Shown: piece after piece, positions 26,375 to 35,889 of the stretch
Layout of the letters: the number at the start of each line of letters is the position of its first letter
Position numbering within the stretch: position 1 is the first letter of the stretch
From: Bacillota bacterium
GTDB taxonomy: Bacteria > Bacillota > Clostridia > Lachnospirales > Lachnospiraceae
DNA: 64,000 bases
Assembly: GCA_023421075.1 (NCBI GenBank)
Contig: JAEZUM010000006.1
Span: 1 to 64,000, forward strand
Direction: 5' to 3'
Program-made: the position numbers and the translations under genes
The notes under the pieces: model-generated
Told to the model about the DNA's origin: nothing
What the model saw: only the letters and a program-made list of their open reading frames with translations
Database searches by the model: none

Positions 26375-27706
26375 GTGGATTTGTTTGATTATATGAGAGA
26401 TAATACGATGAAGAAGGAGGCTCCGTTGGCGTCCAGACTTCGTCCTGTGACACTGGAGGAGGTTGTCGGGCAGAGTCATATCATCGGTAAAGATAAGCTG
26501 CTCTACAGAGCCATCAAAGCCGATAAAATCAGCTCGATTATCTTCTATGGCCCTCCCGGAACAGGTAAGACGACATTAGCCAAGGTCATTGCCAATACGA
26601 CCAGTTCCAGCTTCACTCAGATTAATGCTACTTCTGCAGGAAAGAAGGATATGGAAGCAGTCATAGAGATGGCCAAGGATAATCTGGGACGATACGGAAA
26701 GCGTACGATCCTATTCATCGATGAGATTCATCGCTTTAACAAGGGACAACAGGATTATCTGCTTCCTTTTGTTGAGGACGGTACCGTTGTATTAATCGGT
26801 GCTACGACTGAGAATCCGTACTTTGAAGTGAACTCGGCCTTGTTATCCAGATCCATTATCTTTGAGTTGAAATCTCTGGATAAAGAGGATATCAAGCAGC
26901 TGTTACACAGAGCTGTATATGATGTGGAACGTGGGATGGGTGCTTACCATGCAGAGATTGATGACGAAGCCTTGGAATTTCTTGCGGATGTGGCGAATGG
27001 TGATGCGAGAGCAGCTCTTAATGCCATAGAGATTGGTATTCTGACGACGGAGCGTTCTGAGGATGGCAAGATCTATATTACTCTGCCGGTAGCATCAGAA
27101 TGTATTCAGAAGAGAGTACTTCGCTACGACAAGGACGGAGACAATCATTATGAAACCATATCTGCCTTTATAAAGAGTATGAGAGGCTCAGATCCGGACG
27201 CAGCAATCTATTATCTAGCACGTATGCTGTATGCAGGAGAGGAAGTAGCTTTTATCGCCAGAAGAATTATGATATGTGCTGCGGAGGATGTCTCCAATGC
27301 AGATCCGAATGCGTTAGTGGTTGCAACCAGTGCTGCCCTGGCCGTGGAGCGTCTTGGTATGCCCGAGGCCAGAATTGTACTGGCTCAGGCAGCTGCCTAT
27401 GTCGCCTGTGCACCGAAGAGTAACTCTGCAATCTGTGCTATTGATGAGGCCATGAGTGTAGTGGAGCATGAGAAAACGGCAACCATACCGGCGTATCTGA
27501 TGGACGCTCATTATAAGGGTGCAGCGAAGCTGGGCCATGGTCTTGGTTATAAGTATGCACATAGCTACGAGAACCATTATGTAGAACAACAATATCTTCC
27601 GGATGAAATCAAAGACAGAGTTTTTTATAACCCTTCGGATAATGGCTATGAAGTACAGATACAGGAATATTTTAAAAAAATCAAAGGAAAAGAAAAGAAG
27701 CAATAG
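26375..27706 (+). CDS. rarA: Replication-associated recombination protein RarA (MgsA)
   Basis: This AAA+ ATPase acts at stalled replication forks and is related to clamp loaders. Walker A is GPPGTGKTT (about residues 60-68) and Walker B is TILFIDEIHRFNKGQQDYLL. Sensor 1 is GATTENPYFEVN. The C-terminal tetramerisation domain has SMRGSDPDAAIYYLARML. Its 443 residues suit the family. The start codon is GTG at 26375 behind AGGGTGA. It is monocistronic and followed by a hairpin. Confidence 0.96.
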   Translation: MDLFDYMRDNTMKKEAPLASRLRPVTLEEVVGQSHIIGKDKLLYRAIKADKISSIIFYGPPGTGKTTLAKVIANTTSSSFTQINATSAGKKDMEAVIEMAKDNLGRYGKRTILFIDEIHRFNKGQQDYLLPFVEDGTVVLIGATTENPYFEVNSALLSRSIIFELKSLDKEDIKQLLHRAVYDVERGMGAYHAEIDDEALEFLADVANGDARAALNAIEIGILTTERSEDGKIYITLPVASECIQKRVLRYDKDGDNHYETISAFIKSMRGSDPDAAIYYLARMLYAGEEVAFIARRIMICAAEDVSNADPNALVVATSAALAVERLGMPEARIVLAQAAAYVACAPKSNSAICAIDEAMSVVEHEKTATIPAYLMDAHYKGAAKLGHGLGYKYAHSYENHYVEQQYLPDEIKDRVFYNPSDNGYEVQIQEYFKKIKGKEKKQ

Positions 27707-27734
27707 AATAGCCGACGGTATGATAGAATAAACA

Positions 27735-27770
27735 GGCTCCTGCAGGGATTTCTCAATCGCTGCAGGAGCC
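27735..27770. terminator. Hairpin between convergent rarA and a small membrane protein gene
   Basis: GGCTCCTGCAG (27735-27745) pairs perfectly with CTGCAGGAGCC (27760-27770). The T-run is short on the plus strand, so termination efficiency is uncertain. Confidence 0.65.
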
Positions 27771-27813
27771 TTATATGCATGCTTCACGAACCTTGTTAGT
27801 TCCTTTTGCAAGC

Positions 27814-28026
27814 TTATTCCTGTGTCTCGTCATTCTTATGAACCATTTTATATACAGCAATAAAAAGATAGATCATAATGGGAATCACGATGGTACAGAA
27901 TATACTTGCCATAAATAGCCCGTACGAGTATTCTGTAGCAAATAAAGCCGACAGGAAAGAGATCAGGTACATGGAGACAATAAGTACAAGTCCTATGATA
28001 GCGGCGATGCGCTTTACTTTCGACAT
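27814..28026 (-). CDS. Small membrane protein, two helices, unknown function
   Basis: The 70-residue product has two hydrophobic segments (about residues 8-30 and 37-62) and a short charged C-terminus. The start is preceded by AAAGGATTC. I recognise the overall look of conserved clostridial small membrane proteins but no named family. It lies 67 bases downstream of the radical SAM gene on the same strand and could be co-transcribed. Confidence 0.6.
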   Translation of the reverse strand: MSKVKRIAAIIGLVLIVSMYLISFLSALFATEYSYGLFMASIFCTIVIPIMIYLFIAVYKMVHKNDETQE

Positions 28027-28093
28027 ATTAGAATCCTTTCTTACGATATATGATTAACCATTATAGCTTGTTCTATGGAAAAAAGCAAGGAGG

Positions 28094-29332
28094 TCAAAGG
28101 TGACCGGATGTCTGAGGTTCCGTAAATATCTGTGAAAGAAGCTCCGGATTATCCAGAAGGTTGCCGCCTTCATACTTCCCGTTGCAGGTGATAAAGTAAT
28201 TGCTTCTCTTTAAGGCTACTCCGATTTTACGGAGCGTCTGATGAGTAACAATTCCATACCTTCTGGCACGAAGTATTTTCTGTGCATAGGTTAGGCCAAT
28301 GCCCGGTATGCGAAGAAGCTGCTCATAGTCAGCGTGATTCACTTCAATGGGGAACAGATGAATATTACGCAGAGCCCAGCTCATCTTTGGGTCCATACTT
28401 TCGCAAAGCTCCGGAGCTCCCTCCGGTGTAAGGTCATCGGCTGTGAAATCGTACAGCTGCAGTAAACGGTCGGCCTGATACAGTCGTTTGACTCGCCAGA
28501 TCGGAACCTGGGTAAAAGGAAGTTCTTCATACCCCTTTGCGGCATCGAGATAGTGAAAGGCTGTATAGTATACACGACTAAGGTTGTATTTATTATAAAG
28601 AGCTTTTGATAGTTTTAATATCGTTCGATCCGTCTCCTCACTACTACCGGCCATCAATTGTGTGGTCTGGGATTTGGCAAGCATCGGACCTCCCCTGCTT
28701 TTATACTGTCTTGCATCTCGAACAAGATTACTGATTTGCTGCATGGGAACGAGAATATTTTCTTTGTTTTTCTGCTTAGCAACCCGTTCATACCCTGCAT
28801 TCTGAGCAACTTCGATATTTACACTCAGGCGATTTGCATAACGGCCTGTCTTCTCGATTAATAAGGGGTCTACACCCGGCATTATTTTGGCATGAATATA
28901 TCCATCATAATATAATTCCTTTCGCAGGACGCGCAAGGTCTCGATAATGATTTCCTGGGTATAATTGGCGTTGCGATAGATGGCGGAGGTAATAAAGATA
29001 CCGTGGCCATTGCTTTTGGCCTGAGATAATGCAATATCAGCCAATTCTCGTGGAGCATTACAATAGCGCCTGGTATTCTCGCGGCTTGCCCGACAACCGC
29101 AATAAGCGCAGTTAAAGCTGCATTGATTGGAGAGAAATACTTTTGGTACGGTTGGAGGTGATGGTCTCGAATGAATATCCGAAAAAAGGGAAGGGTCCGG
29201 CAGACTCTCCTCCTCGGTATTGTTTGAACCATAGCGAACTACGGGATCTGCCACATCATATTTCATATCCTCCTGCATCTGATTGAGTTTATCAGTGAGG
29301 GATAGGGAATTCTCATGAACAATACGAACCAT
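28094..29332 (-). CDS. Putative DNA modification/repair radical SAM protein
   Basis: The 412-residue protein has the radical SAM cluster motif CSFNCAYCGC near residue 73. A C-terminal helix-hairpin-helix DNA-binding motif (LLRIPGIGLTYAQKILRARR) lies near residue 345. This combination matches the family annotated as putative DNA modification/repair radical SAM protein. Members normally sit beside a uracil-DNA-glycosylase-like partner gene. No such partner is visible here: the neighbours are a small membrane protein and an AraC regulator. Confidence 0.88.
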   Translation of the reverse strand: MVRIVHENSLSLTDKLNQMQEDMKYDVADPVVRYGSNNTEEESLPDPSLFSDIHSRPSPPTVPKVFLSNQCSFNCAYCGCRASRENTRRYCNAPRELADIALSQAKSNGHGIFITSAIYRNANYTQEIIIETLRVLRKELYYDGYIHAKIMPGVDPLLIEKTGRYANRLSVNIEVAQNAGYERVAKQKNKENILVPMQQISNLVRDARQYKSRGGPMLAKSQTTQLMAGSSEETDRTILKLSKALYNKYNLSRVYYTAFHYLDAAKGYEELPFTQVPIWRVKRLYQADRLLQLYDFTADDLTPEGAPELCESMDPKMSWALRNIHLFPIEVNHADYEQLLRIPGIGLTYAQKILRARRYGIVTHQTLRKIGVALKRSNYFITCNGKYEGGNLLDNPELLSQIFTEPQTSGHL

Positions 29333-29443
29333 AAACAGTGCTCCTTATGTCAGGTCTACGATCGAGGATCGAATTACAGGATAATTAATTTATAACACCA
29401 TTATAGCATTGTATTTATTAAAAGTCAAACATATGTTCGGTAT

Positions 29444-30277
29444 TTACCTAGCAAATGAGCGGTCCTCCACCGGAGAATGCCCCAAATGTTTTCGATAAGC
29501 GCGGTAAAATACAGTATAATCACGAAACCCCGAGCGTCTGGCGGCTTCTGCTGCAGTACTGCCGTTTATCATCAGTTGCTTGGCAAAGATGATCCTTTTG
29601 TAGATGAGATAATCAAAGACGGTAGTACCGGCAGCTTTTCGAAAGGCTCGATTCATGTAATGCTTGCTGATATTAAAGTGCTCCGAAAGCTGGTCCAGAG
29701 TGATGTGTTCTGTTAAATGATCGTTAAGATAGGCTATGATATCAGTAATGATCTGTGAGGTTCTGGCTTCGACTTGAACCGGACTCTGGGTCTGGCAGAT
29801 GATGGTCAGCTGAGCGAGGATGGCTTCAATATAGGTAGGTAGGAGCTGCTGCTTCAGCGGATCAGACTGTTCCGCTAGGTTTTTGAGCGCTTCGAAGAAG
29901 CTTCCTAACTGTGTACCGTTCAGCTTCTCATAATAGACCTCGCGTCGGGTGTGCTTATCGTTGCTCGGAAACGCTGTCAATAGAAGCTGCCTTCGATCGG
30001 GCTGCAACAAATCAGGATGAAAATGAAGTGTGAAGCGTCGATAGGGGTTGTCGGATCTTACCTTCACACCGTGGAACACATGGGGAGACAACAGTAAAAT
30101 GCTGTTAGGAGCTGGCCGATAAAGATTACCCTCTACCAGATAGTCCACGTCCCCTTCTACAAAATAATAGATCTCATATACACTATGACAATGTATCTGA
30201 TGAGTAGAATTCATCATATTACTCAGGCTATAACTGAATTGGGCCAGTTCGTAATTGATATCGCATAAAGAAGCCAT
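29444..30277 (-). CDS. AraC family transcriptional regulator
   Basis: The 277-residue regulator has an N-terminal cupin sensor domain (HCHSVYEIYYFVEGDVDYLV near residue 30) and two C-terminal helix-turn-helix motifs (ITLDQLSEHFNISKHYMNRA and STAAEAARRSGFRDYTVFYR). It is transcribed away from an isomerase/epimerase and two dehydrogenase genes. It probably senses their sugar substrate and activates them from the shared 198-base intergenic region, which contains a direct repeat typical of AraC sites. Confidence 0.93.
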   Translation of the reverse strand: MASLCDINYELAQFSYSLSNMMNSTHQIHCHSVYEIYYFVEGDVDYLVEGNLYRPAPNSILLLSPHVFHGVKVRSDNPYRRFTLHFHPDLLQPDRRQLLLTAFPSNDKHTRREVYYEKLNGTQLGSFFEALKNLAEQSDPLKQQLLPTYIEAILAQLTIICQTQSPVQVEARTSQIITDIIAYLNDHLTEHITLDQLSEHFNISKHYMNRAFRKAAGTTVFDYLIYKRIIFAKQLMINGSTAAEAARRSGFRDYTVFYRAYRKHLGHSPVEDRSFAR

Positions 30278-30383
30278 GGTGTATATCCTTTCTTATCACA
30301 TAAGTGAACACTTGACCGACATGTTATATTGGGGTTTTTCATTTTAATTTCTTATAAGATTCATTATATAGAAATAGGGCTAT

Positions 30384-30413
30384 ATTTGCAATATAACTTC
30401 TATCATTTGCAAT
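30384..30413. promoter_or_regulatory. Candidate AraC-type operator: ATTTGCAAT direct repeat
   Basis: ATTTGCAAT occurs at 30384-30392 and again at 30405-30413, 21 bases apart, or two helical turns. Same-face direct repeats suit AraC family dimers. They lie between the divergent regulator and the isomerase gene. Promoter elements beside them are not clear. Confidence 0.5.
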
Positions 30414-30475
30414 GGTGATTCTTGTTGTGAAATATTATAATAGAGGAAAATGAGTATCGGAGGGAGATTATATTT

Positions 30476-31234
30476 ATGATTCTAGGCGCTCAATTGTATA
30501 CGGTACGAGCTTATACACAAACAGAAAAGGATCTGGATTACACCTTAGAACAGATTGCAAAAATAGGTTATACTACCGTTCAAATCTCAGCCATAGGTGC
30601 TTCTATTAAGCCGGCAAGAGTCAGAGAACTTTGCGAGATGCACGGGCTAAAAATTGTATTAACGCACAGTGATCCAAATCGGATCTTAAATGACACGGAA
30701 CAATTAATCGAGGAACATAGAGTGATGGGTTGTAAATATATTGGGCTGGGAAGCATGCCTGATAAATACAGGACACCGGAATGGATCGAGCATTTCTCCT
30801 CCGACTATAAAGAAGCAGCTATCAAGATTCAAAATGCCGGGATGCTTTTCATGTATCACAACCATAATTTTGAGTTTGAAAAGGTAAATGGAAAGTATTA
30901 TATCGATTACCTGATAGAAGGGTTTTCGCCGGAAGAATTGGGCTTCACGCTGGATACCTATTGGCTTCAGGCAGCAGGGCTTGATGTTTGCCAATGGATT
31001 ATGCGACTAAAGGACCGTATTCCCTGTGTACATTTGAAGGATATGGCAATGCTGCATCATGAGGCTGTTATGGCACCGGTATTCGAAGGGAATATGAACT
31101 TTGACAAGATACTGGAGACTCTAAAGGAAACCAATTGTGAACATTTGCTGGTAGAACAGGATATCTGTCAGGAGAGTCCCTTTGTATGTCTCGGTAAGAG
31201 CTATCAGAATCTTAGTTCCTTGGGATACCGCTAA
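30476..31234 (+). CDS. Sugar phosphate isomerase/epimerase (TIM barrel)
   Basis: This 252-residue protein of the xylose isomerase-like TIM barrel family (IolE/IolI/hydroxypyruvate isomerase relatives) starts MILGAQLYTVRAYTQTEKDL. Metal-site segments are visible: FMYHNHNFEFEK, GFTLDTYWLQAAG, CVHLKDMA and EGNMNFDKIL, ending with LLVEQDI. GGAGGGAG precedes the ATG. The gene leads a cluster with two Gfo/Idh/MocA dehydrogenases and a divergent AraC regulator, which points to oxidation and isomerisation of a sugar or polyol. The substrate is unknown, and no transporter is present. Confidence 0.9.
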   Translation: MILGAQLYTVRAYTQTEKDLDYTLEQIAKIGYTTVQISAIGASIKPARVRELCEMHGLKIVLTHSDPNRILNDTEQLIEEHRVMGCKYIGLGSMPDKYRTPEWIEHFSSDYKEAAIKIQNAGMLFMYHNHNFEFEKVNGKYYIDYLIEGFSPEELGFTLDTYWLQAAGLDVCQWIMRLKDRIPCVHLKDMAMLHHEAVMAPVFEGNMNFDKILETLKETNCEHLLVEQDICQESPFVCLGKSYQNLSSLGYR

Positions 31235-31304
31235 GTAATGCCAACGCACTTTTTCTTAAAGGAGTATCATAGTAAACAATCAATAACAAAGAAATGAGAG
31301 GATT

Positions 31305-32486
31305 ATGATGGATAACGTTAGAATAGGAATAATCGGCATTGGAAACATGGGCAGCAATCATTGCAATACAATATTGAAGGGCGAAGTCGAGGGCATGGTG
31401 CTGGCAGCCGTCGCAGATCTGAGAGAAAGTCGCAGAGACTGGGCGAGAGAGGCATTGCCGGAAGGTGTTGCCATATATCAAAGCGGAGATGAGTTAATTA
31501 CCTCGGGTAGCTGTGATGCAGTATTGATTGCAACTCCACATTATGATCATCCCCGGTTGGCTGTTTTGGCTTTTGAGAAAGGGCTGCATGTTTTGTGTGA
31601 GAAGCCGGCCGGAGTATATACGAAGCAGGTACATAGGATGAATGAGGCTGCAGAGCAGTCCGGATTAGTATTTGCCATGATGTTCAACCAGCGGACAAAT
31701 CATGTGTATCGGAAGATGCATGAACTGGTACATAGTGGCAGCTATGGGCAGATTAAGAGAGTGAATTGGATCATAACAGATTGGTATCGGACTCAGGCAT
31801 ATTATAATTCCGGCGGTTGGAGGGCAACCTGGGACGGCGAAGGAGGAGGGGTACTTCTCAATCAATGCCCTCATAATCTTGATCTGCTGCAATGGATCTG
31901 TGGAATGCCTTCTAAGGTTCAGGCTTTCTGCCACAATGGCAAATGGCACGACATTGAAGTAGAGGATGATGTAACCGCATATCTGGAATATCCAGGCGGA
32001 GCCACAGGAGTATTTGTTACGACGACAGGAGATGCACCGGGGACCAATCGATTCGAGATAACCTTAGAGCGTGCCAAGCTGGTATGTGAAGATGATAAAT
32101 TAATGATGTATGAGCTCGCAGTGAACGAGAGAGAATATTGCTTTGCGGCGACGGAAGGCTTTACAAAGCCTGACGGAGTCTGGGTGGAGGTATCTTCGGA
32201 TGGGGAGAACCCACAACACGCCGGTATTTTAAGAGCATTTGCAGGAAAGATACTAAGAGGAACTCCTTTGGTGGCGGAAGGAAGAGAAGGAATTAACGGA
32301 CTTACCTTATCCAATGCCATGCATTTATCAAGCTGGTTACAGGCTCCTGTGGAGCTCCCCTTTGATGAGGAGTTATTTCTGGAAAAATTATTGAAGCTGA
32401 GAGCTTCTTCCGGGAAGAAAGCAGAGGTAAAGGAGATAACCTTTTCGACGGAGGGAAGCTATGGAACAGGAGGTACTAGGAAATGA
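31305..32486 (+). CDS. Gfo/Idh/MocA family oxidoreductase (1)
   Basis: This NAD(P)-dependent dehydrogenase acts on a sugar or cyclitol. The N-terminal Rossmann turn is GIIGIGNMGSNHC (about residues 7-19), and the family motif CEKPAGVYT contains the catalytic lysine. GGWRATWDGEGGGVLLNQCPHNLDLL carries the conserved histidine of the substrate site. At 393 residues it is slightly long. Its stop overlaps the start of the second dehydrogenase by ATGA, so both are translated together. Confidence 0.92.
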   Translation: MMDNVRIGIIGIGNMGSNHCNTILKGEVEGMVLAAVADLRESRRDWAREALPEGVAIYQSGDELITSGSCDAVLIATPHYDHPRLAVLAFEKGLHVLCEKPAGVYTKQVHRMNEAAEQSGLVFAMMFNQRTNHVYRKMHELVHSGSYGQIKRVNWIITDWYRTQAYYNSGGWRATWDGEGGGVLLNQCPHNLDLLQWICGMPSKVQAFCHNGKWHDIEVEDDVTAYLEYPGGATGVFVTTTGDAPGTNRFEITLERAKLVCEDDKLMMYELAVNEREYCFAATEGFTKPDGVWVEVSSDGENPQHAGILRAFAGKILRGTPLVAEGREGINGLTLSNAMHLSSWLQAPVELPFDEELFLEKLLKLRASSGKKAEVKEITFSTEGSYGTGGTRK

Positions 32487-33490
32487 GAATAGGAATTGTA
32501 GGCTGCGGTGGAATCGCGACCATTCATGCAAAATGCCTGAAGGGGTTATCAGAGCATGAGCTAATTGCTTTCGCAGACATAAAGATAGAGAAGGCAGAAG
32601 CCTTTGCCGAGGAATACGGCGGTAATGCGTATTCCTCGCTTGAGGAGATGCTTCAGATGGAGAAACCGGAGGCAATCCATATCTGTACACCACATTATCT
32701 GCATACTCCCATGGCGATCTATTGTTTGGAGCAGGGTGTGCATGTATTTATGGAGAAGCCTCCTGTGATCAGCAAGGAGCAATGGGTAGAATTAAAGAAT
32801 GCAGCGGAAGGCTCGAAGCATCAGCTCGGGTTATGCTTTCAGAATCGCTATAATCCCAGTATTATCAAGGTAAAGGAAATGATCGCTTCCGGTGAAGCAG
32901 GAAAAGTAGTCGGTGCACGCGGTTTTGTAACCTGGAATCGGACGACCGAGTATTATACGGAAAGCGATTGGAGAGGCAGACTCGAATATGAGGGCGGGGG
33001 AGCCTTAATCAACCAATCCATACATACTCTGGACCTTCTTCATTACCTGGTGGGGCAACCCTTGTGTAGTGTGGATGCAGTTATAGCAAATCACCATCTA
33101 AAAGGTGTGATCGAAGTAGAGGATATGATGTCAGCCTATGTCAGGTATCCGGAGGCAGTGCTTTGTTTCTATGCGACAACCGCTTATAACGCGGATTCAG
33201 CACCGTTGATTGAAGTGAATTGTGAACAGATGATAATTCGCATCGAGGAAATGAATGTTACCTGCTATTATAAGGATGGGGGCATCGTTCCAATACCCAT
33301 CGAGGGCAGGCAGGGCTACGGAAAAAGCTATTGGGGTGCCGGTCATGAAGCTTGTATCAGCGACTTTTATCAAAGCATCGGACAGAATAAGCCCTTTGCT
33401 CTTAATCCGGAAGCAATGGAGGAAACCGTCCTACTTATGTTAGGAGCCTATGAATCGGCAAGAAACGGATATGAAGTGCTTCTGGGCTAA
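32483..33490 (+). CDS. Gfo/Idh/MocA family oxidoreductase (2)
   Basis: This 335-residue paralogue of the preceding enzyme has the Rossmann turn GIVGCGGIATIHA, the EKPPVISK motif with the catalytic lysine, and GGGALINQSIHTLDLL with the substrate-site histidine. Its ATG overlaps the previous stop by four bases. Two different dehydrogenases plus an epimerase suggest sequential oxidation and reduction, as in known oxidise-isomerise-reduce epimerisation routes. That pathway reading is inference. Confidence 0.92.
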   Translation: MRIGIVGCGGIATIHAKCLKGLSEHELIAFADIKIEKAEAFAEEYGGNAYSSLEEMLQMEKPEAIHICTPHYLHTPMAIYCLEQGVHVFMEKPPVISKEQWVELKNAAEGSKHQLGLCFQNRYNPSIIKVKEMIASGEAGKVVGARGFVTWNRTTEYYTESDWRGRLEYEGGGALINQSIHTLDLLHYLVGQPLCSVDAVIANHHLKGVIEVEDMMSAYVRYPEAVLCFYATTAYNADSAPLIEVNCEQMIIRIEEMNVTCYYKDGGIVPIPIEGRQGYGKSYWGAGHEACISDFYQSIGQNKPFALNPEAMEETVLLMLGAYESARNGYEVLLG

Positions 33491-33680
33491 CAATATCAAG
33501 GCTTTTACCGGATTATTCCCCGGATAATGTATTGTATATCAGTGTCATTTATTATATCATTAAGGTATTCTTATACTCATGAATATAATATCATGTTTGA
33601 TATTGCTGTTTATAATGATGACATTTCTTCCGATATATCAATTATCAGATTGGAAATATAATACGGAAAAGGAGGGTAAT

Positions 33681-34478
33681 ATGCGAACGAATAATATACA
33701 AAAGGTTTTGGGTTTGTTGATTTTTACTTTAATCATCAGCGTATTACTTGGCTTTTCTGAGGTGAGAACAGCCTCTGCCACCGGTATTGGAACTACAATT
33801 ACAGTAACCTTTCATGGCAATGGAGGAGAAACCGATACCTATGATATGGTTGCTGTTTATGGGGACACCTATGGTCCACTACCGTTAGCCACCAGAGACA
33901 ATTATGAGTTTGTCGGCTGGTATACCTATGCCAGCGGGGGAACGAAGATTACAGAGAAGTCGAAGGTTGTTAAACCCTTGAATCACACCTTATATGCAAG
34001 GTGGCGTGGAGAGCAGACGGAGATTACATTAGAGCCGGATGGGGGTACATTAAAGAGCAACACCGTAAAAGTGTACTTTGGAACAAAGTTCTCCAATCAG
34101 CTGCCGACTCCGGTAAAAGAGGATTCGATTTTTACAGGTTGGTATACTGCATTAACCGGTGGGGAGAAGGTCACGGTGAAATCCATTTTTACTGAGAAAT
34201 CTCCTACTACGCTCTATGCGAGATGGACTCAGAAAACAGTGAAAGTAATTTTTATCTCCTTTAGCGGGGAGCCCTTTGAGATGGAAGTATACAATGGTCT
34301 GCCTTTTGGTGATTTACCGGAGCCGGAGAAGGAGAATTGTATCTTTGGCGGATGGTATAAATTCCGAGATTACACCAGCAATAGTGCTCAGCCGATTACT
34401 GCGGAAACGATTGTAAACGAGGTCGGACAGATTAAGCTTTTTGCCAGATGGTATTTTGACCCCGGAACAACAGAATAA
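33681..34478 (+). CDS. InlB B-repeat secreted protein
   Basis: A signal-peptide-like N-terminus (VLGLLIFTLIISVLLGFSE, then a likely cut after ASA) is followed by three InlB B-type repeats at about residues 50-110, 115-185 and 190-260. Each ends with the hallmark G-W-Y ... LYARW pattern (GWYTYASGG, GWYTALTGG, GGWYKFRDY). These beta-grasp repeats occur in surface proteins. No LPXTG sorting signal is seen, so the protein is likely secreted or loosely bound. ATG 33681 follows AAGGAGGG; an in-frame codon at 33579 lacks such a site. It has 265 residues. Confidence 0.88.
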   Translation: MRTNNIQKVLGLLIFTLIISVLLGFSEVRTASATGIGTTITVTFHGNGGETDTYDMVAVYGDTYGPLPLATRDNYEFVGWYTYASGGTKITEKSKVVKPLNHTLYARWRGEQTEITLEPDGGTLKSNTVKVYFGTKFSNQLPTPVKEDSIFTGWYTALTGGEKVTVKSIFTEKSPTTLYARWTQKTVKVIFISFSGEPFEMEVYNGLPFGDLPEPEKENCIFGGWYKFRDYTSNSAQPITAETIVNEVGQIKLFARWYFDPGTTE

Positions 34479-34524
34479 GATAGAAGAGTTCAATGATAGA
34501 ATTCTTAGAGTTTGATTAGGTTTA

Positions 34525-34553
34525 TTGTTATTCTATTACAGTTATGATACTAT
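34525..34553 (+). promoter_or_regulatory. Candidate promoter for the radical SAM gene
   Basis: TTGTTA (34525-34530) and TACTAT (34548-34553) are separated by 17 bases, 53 bases before the ATG at 34607. Confidence 0.5.
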
Positions 34554-34606
34554 GAAGGAGAATTTGTAGAGAGCTACATATATTGTTATCATAGTGCGTA
34601 AAAGGG

Positions 34607-35713
34607 ATGAATAATATGAATAAGTTTAATTTGGAAGCATATCTGAGTAATGGGGTAGAAGCGATTGTAAATAGTACGTTAAGAGCTACTTTGTCTAATC
34701 CGAAGGAAAGTATATTCATGGCAAAGTTTGCATTAGCTAGTAAGAATGCAAGAAAACTAAGGCAGGAGGCAGAGAAAAACGGGGAGCATATTCCTCCGTT
34801 TTTAATCGCCAGTATAACGAGCAAATGCAATTTGTATTGCAAAGGATGTTATGCAAGAGCAAATCATTCCTGTCATGATAAAGCAGAAGGTAATCAGTTA
34901 AATGATTTGGAATGGAGGAAGATATTTCAGGAGGCCGGAGAACTAGGAGTCAGCTTTATCCTCTTAGCCGGTGGTGAGCCATTACTGCGACCTGATTTGT
35001 TACGTACAGCGGGAAAGCTTCCCGAAATCGTCTTTCCGGTGTTCACCAACGGAACAATGCTTCGTGAGGATTACATAACACTGTTCGACAAGCATAGAAA
35101 CCTTGTTCCGATCATTAGTATCGAGGGCAATGAAGAGACGACGGATATTCGTCGCGGAAGCGGGGTATATCAGCAGGTACTTGACGGAATGGAACGAATG
35201 AAATCAAATAAGCTTCTCTATGGGGCTTCGATTACTGTAACGAAGCAAAATATCAGTGAGGTAACCTCTGAGGAATTTCTTACTGTATTAGCAGAGCGTG
35301 GCTGCAAGGTGGTTATCTATGTTGAATATGTTCCGGTCAGTGATAAGACGAAATACCTGGCCCCGGAGGATTCGGACAGAGAATACCTGGAGCGGCAGTT
35401 AATGGTGCTTCGTCAAGGAAGAGAGGATATGTTGTTTATCTCTTTTCCCGGGGATGAAAAGACCTCCGGAGGTTGTCTGGCAGCAGGCAGAGGTTTCTTT
35501 CATATTAATCCCCAAGGAGCTGCGGAGCCTTGTCCCTTTTCACCTTACTCTGACACGAACCTTAGGAACGTATCCCTGAGAGATGCTCTGAATTCTCCTC
35601 TGTTTCGTAAGCTACGAGATGGTAATATATTATTCGCCGAGCATACGGGAGGCTGTGTCCTTTTTGAACAAGAGAGTACAGTTCAAGCGTTGCTTCATAC
35701 AAGCTCCAATTAG
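34607..35713 (+). CDS. Radical SAM protein with C-terminal SPASM-like region
   Basis: The 368-residue protein has the cluster motif CNLYCKGCYA near residue 80, the AGGEPLLRPDLL segment (SAM-binding GGE) and VFTNGTML. The C-terminal part, with GGCLAAGRGFFHINPQGAAEPCPF, resembles a reduced SPASM/Twitch cluster region. It is similar in outline to heme- or peptide-modifying radical SAM enzymes. It stands alone with its own promoter and terminator, and no peptide precursor is visible next to it. Substrate unknown. Confidence 0.85.
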   Translation: MNNMNKFNLEAYLSNGVEAIVNSTLRATLSNPKESIFMAKFALASKNARKLRQEAEKNGEHIPPFLIASITSKCNLYCKGCYARANHSCHDKAEGNQLNDLEWRKIFQEAGELGVSFILLAGGEPLLRPDLLRTAGKLPEIVFPVFTNGTMLREDYITLFDKHRNLVPIISIEGNEETTDIRRGSGVYQQVLDGMERMKSNKLLYGASITVTKQNISEVTSEEFLTVLAERGCKVVIYVEYVPVSDKTKYLAPEDSDREYLERQLMVLRQGREDMLFISFPGDEKTSGGCLAAGRGFFHINPQGAAEPCPFSPYSDTNLRNVSLRDALNSPLFRKLRDGNILFAEHTGGCVLFEQESTVQALLHTSSN

Positions 35714-35744
35714 TATTTTATAATCACTTTATCTATGACTTAAT

Positions 35745-35794
35745 AATGCACTTCAACCATTGGTAATTTTGAATGGTTTGAGGTGCATTTTCTA
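35745..35794 (+). terminator. Terminator after the radical SAM gene
   Basis: AATGCACTTCAACCATT pairs with AATGGTTTGAGGTGCATT with two imperfections, followed by TTTTC. Confidence 0.75.
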
Positions 35795-35889
35795 TGTAAA
35801 GTGCAAAGAAGCGATTATTTAAAATGGAACCGGTCATATGGATTGCGTTTTCATAAGAGTGATATAGACATTAGATAAATATAAAATAA

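Noticed and set aside
27314..27811. 165-codon minus-strand frame over the end of rarA
   Set aside because: It overlaps the conserved rarA C-terminus and the terminator hairpin, with no ribosome site.
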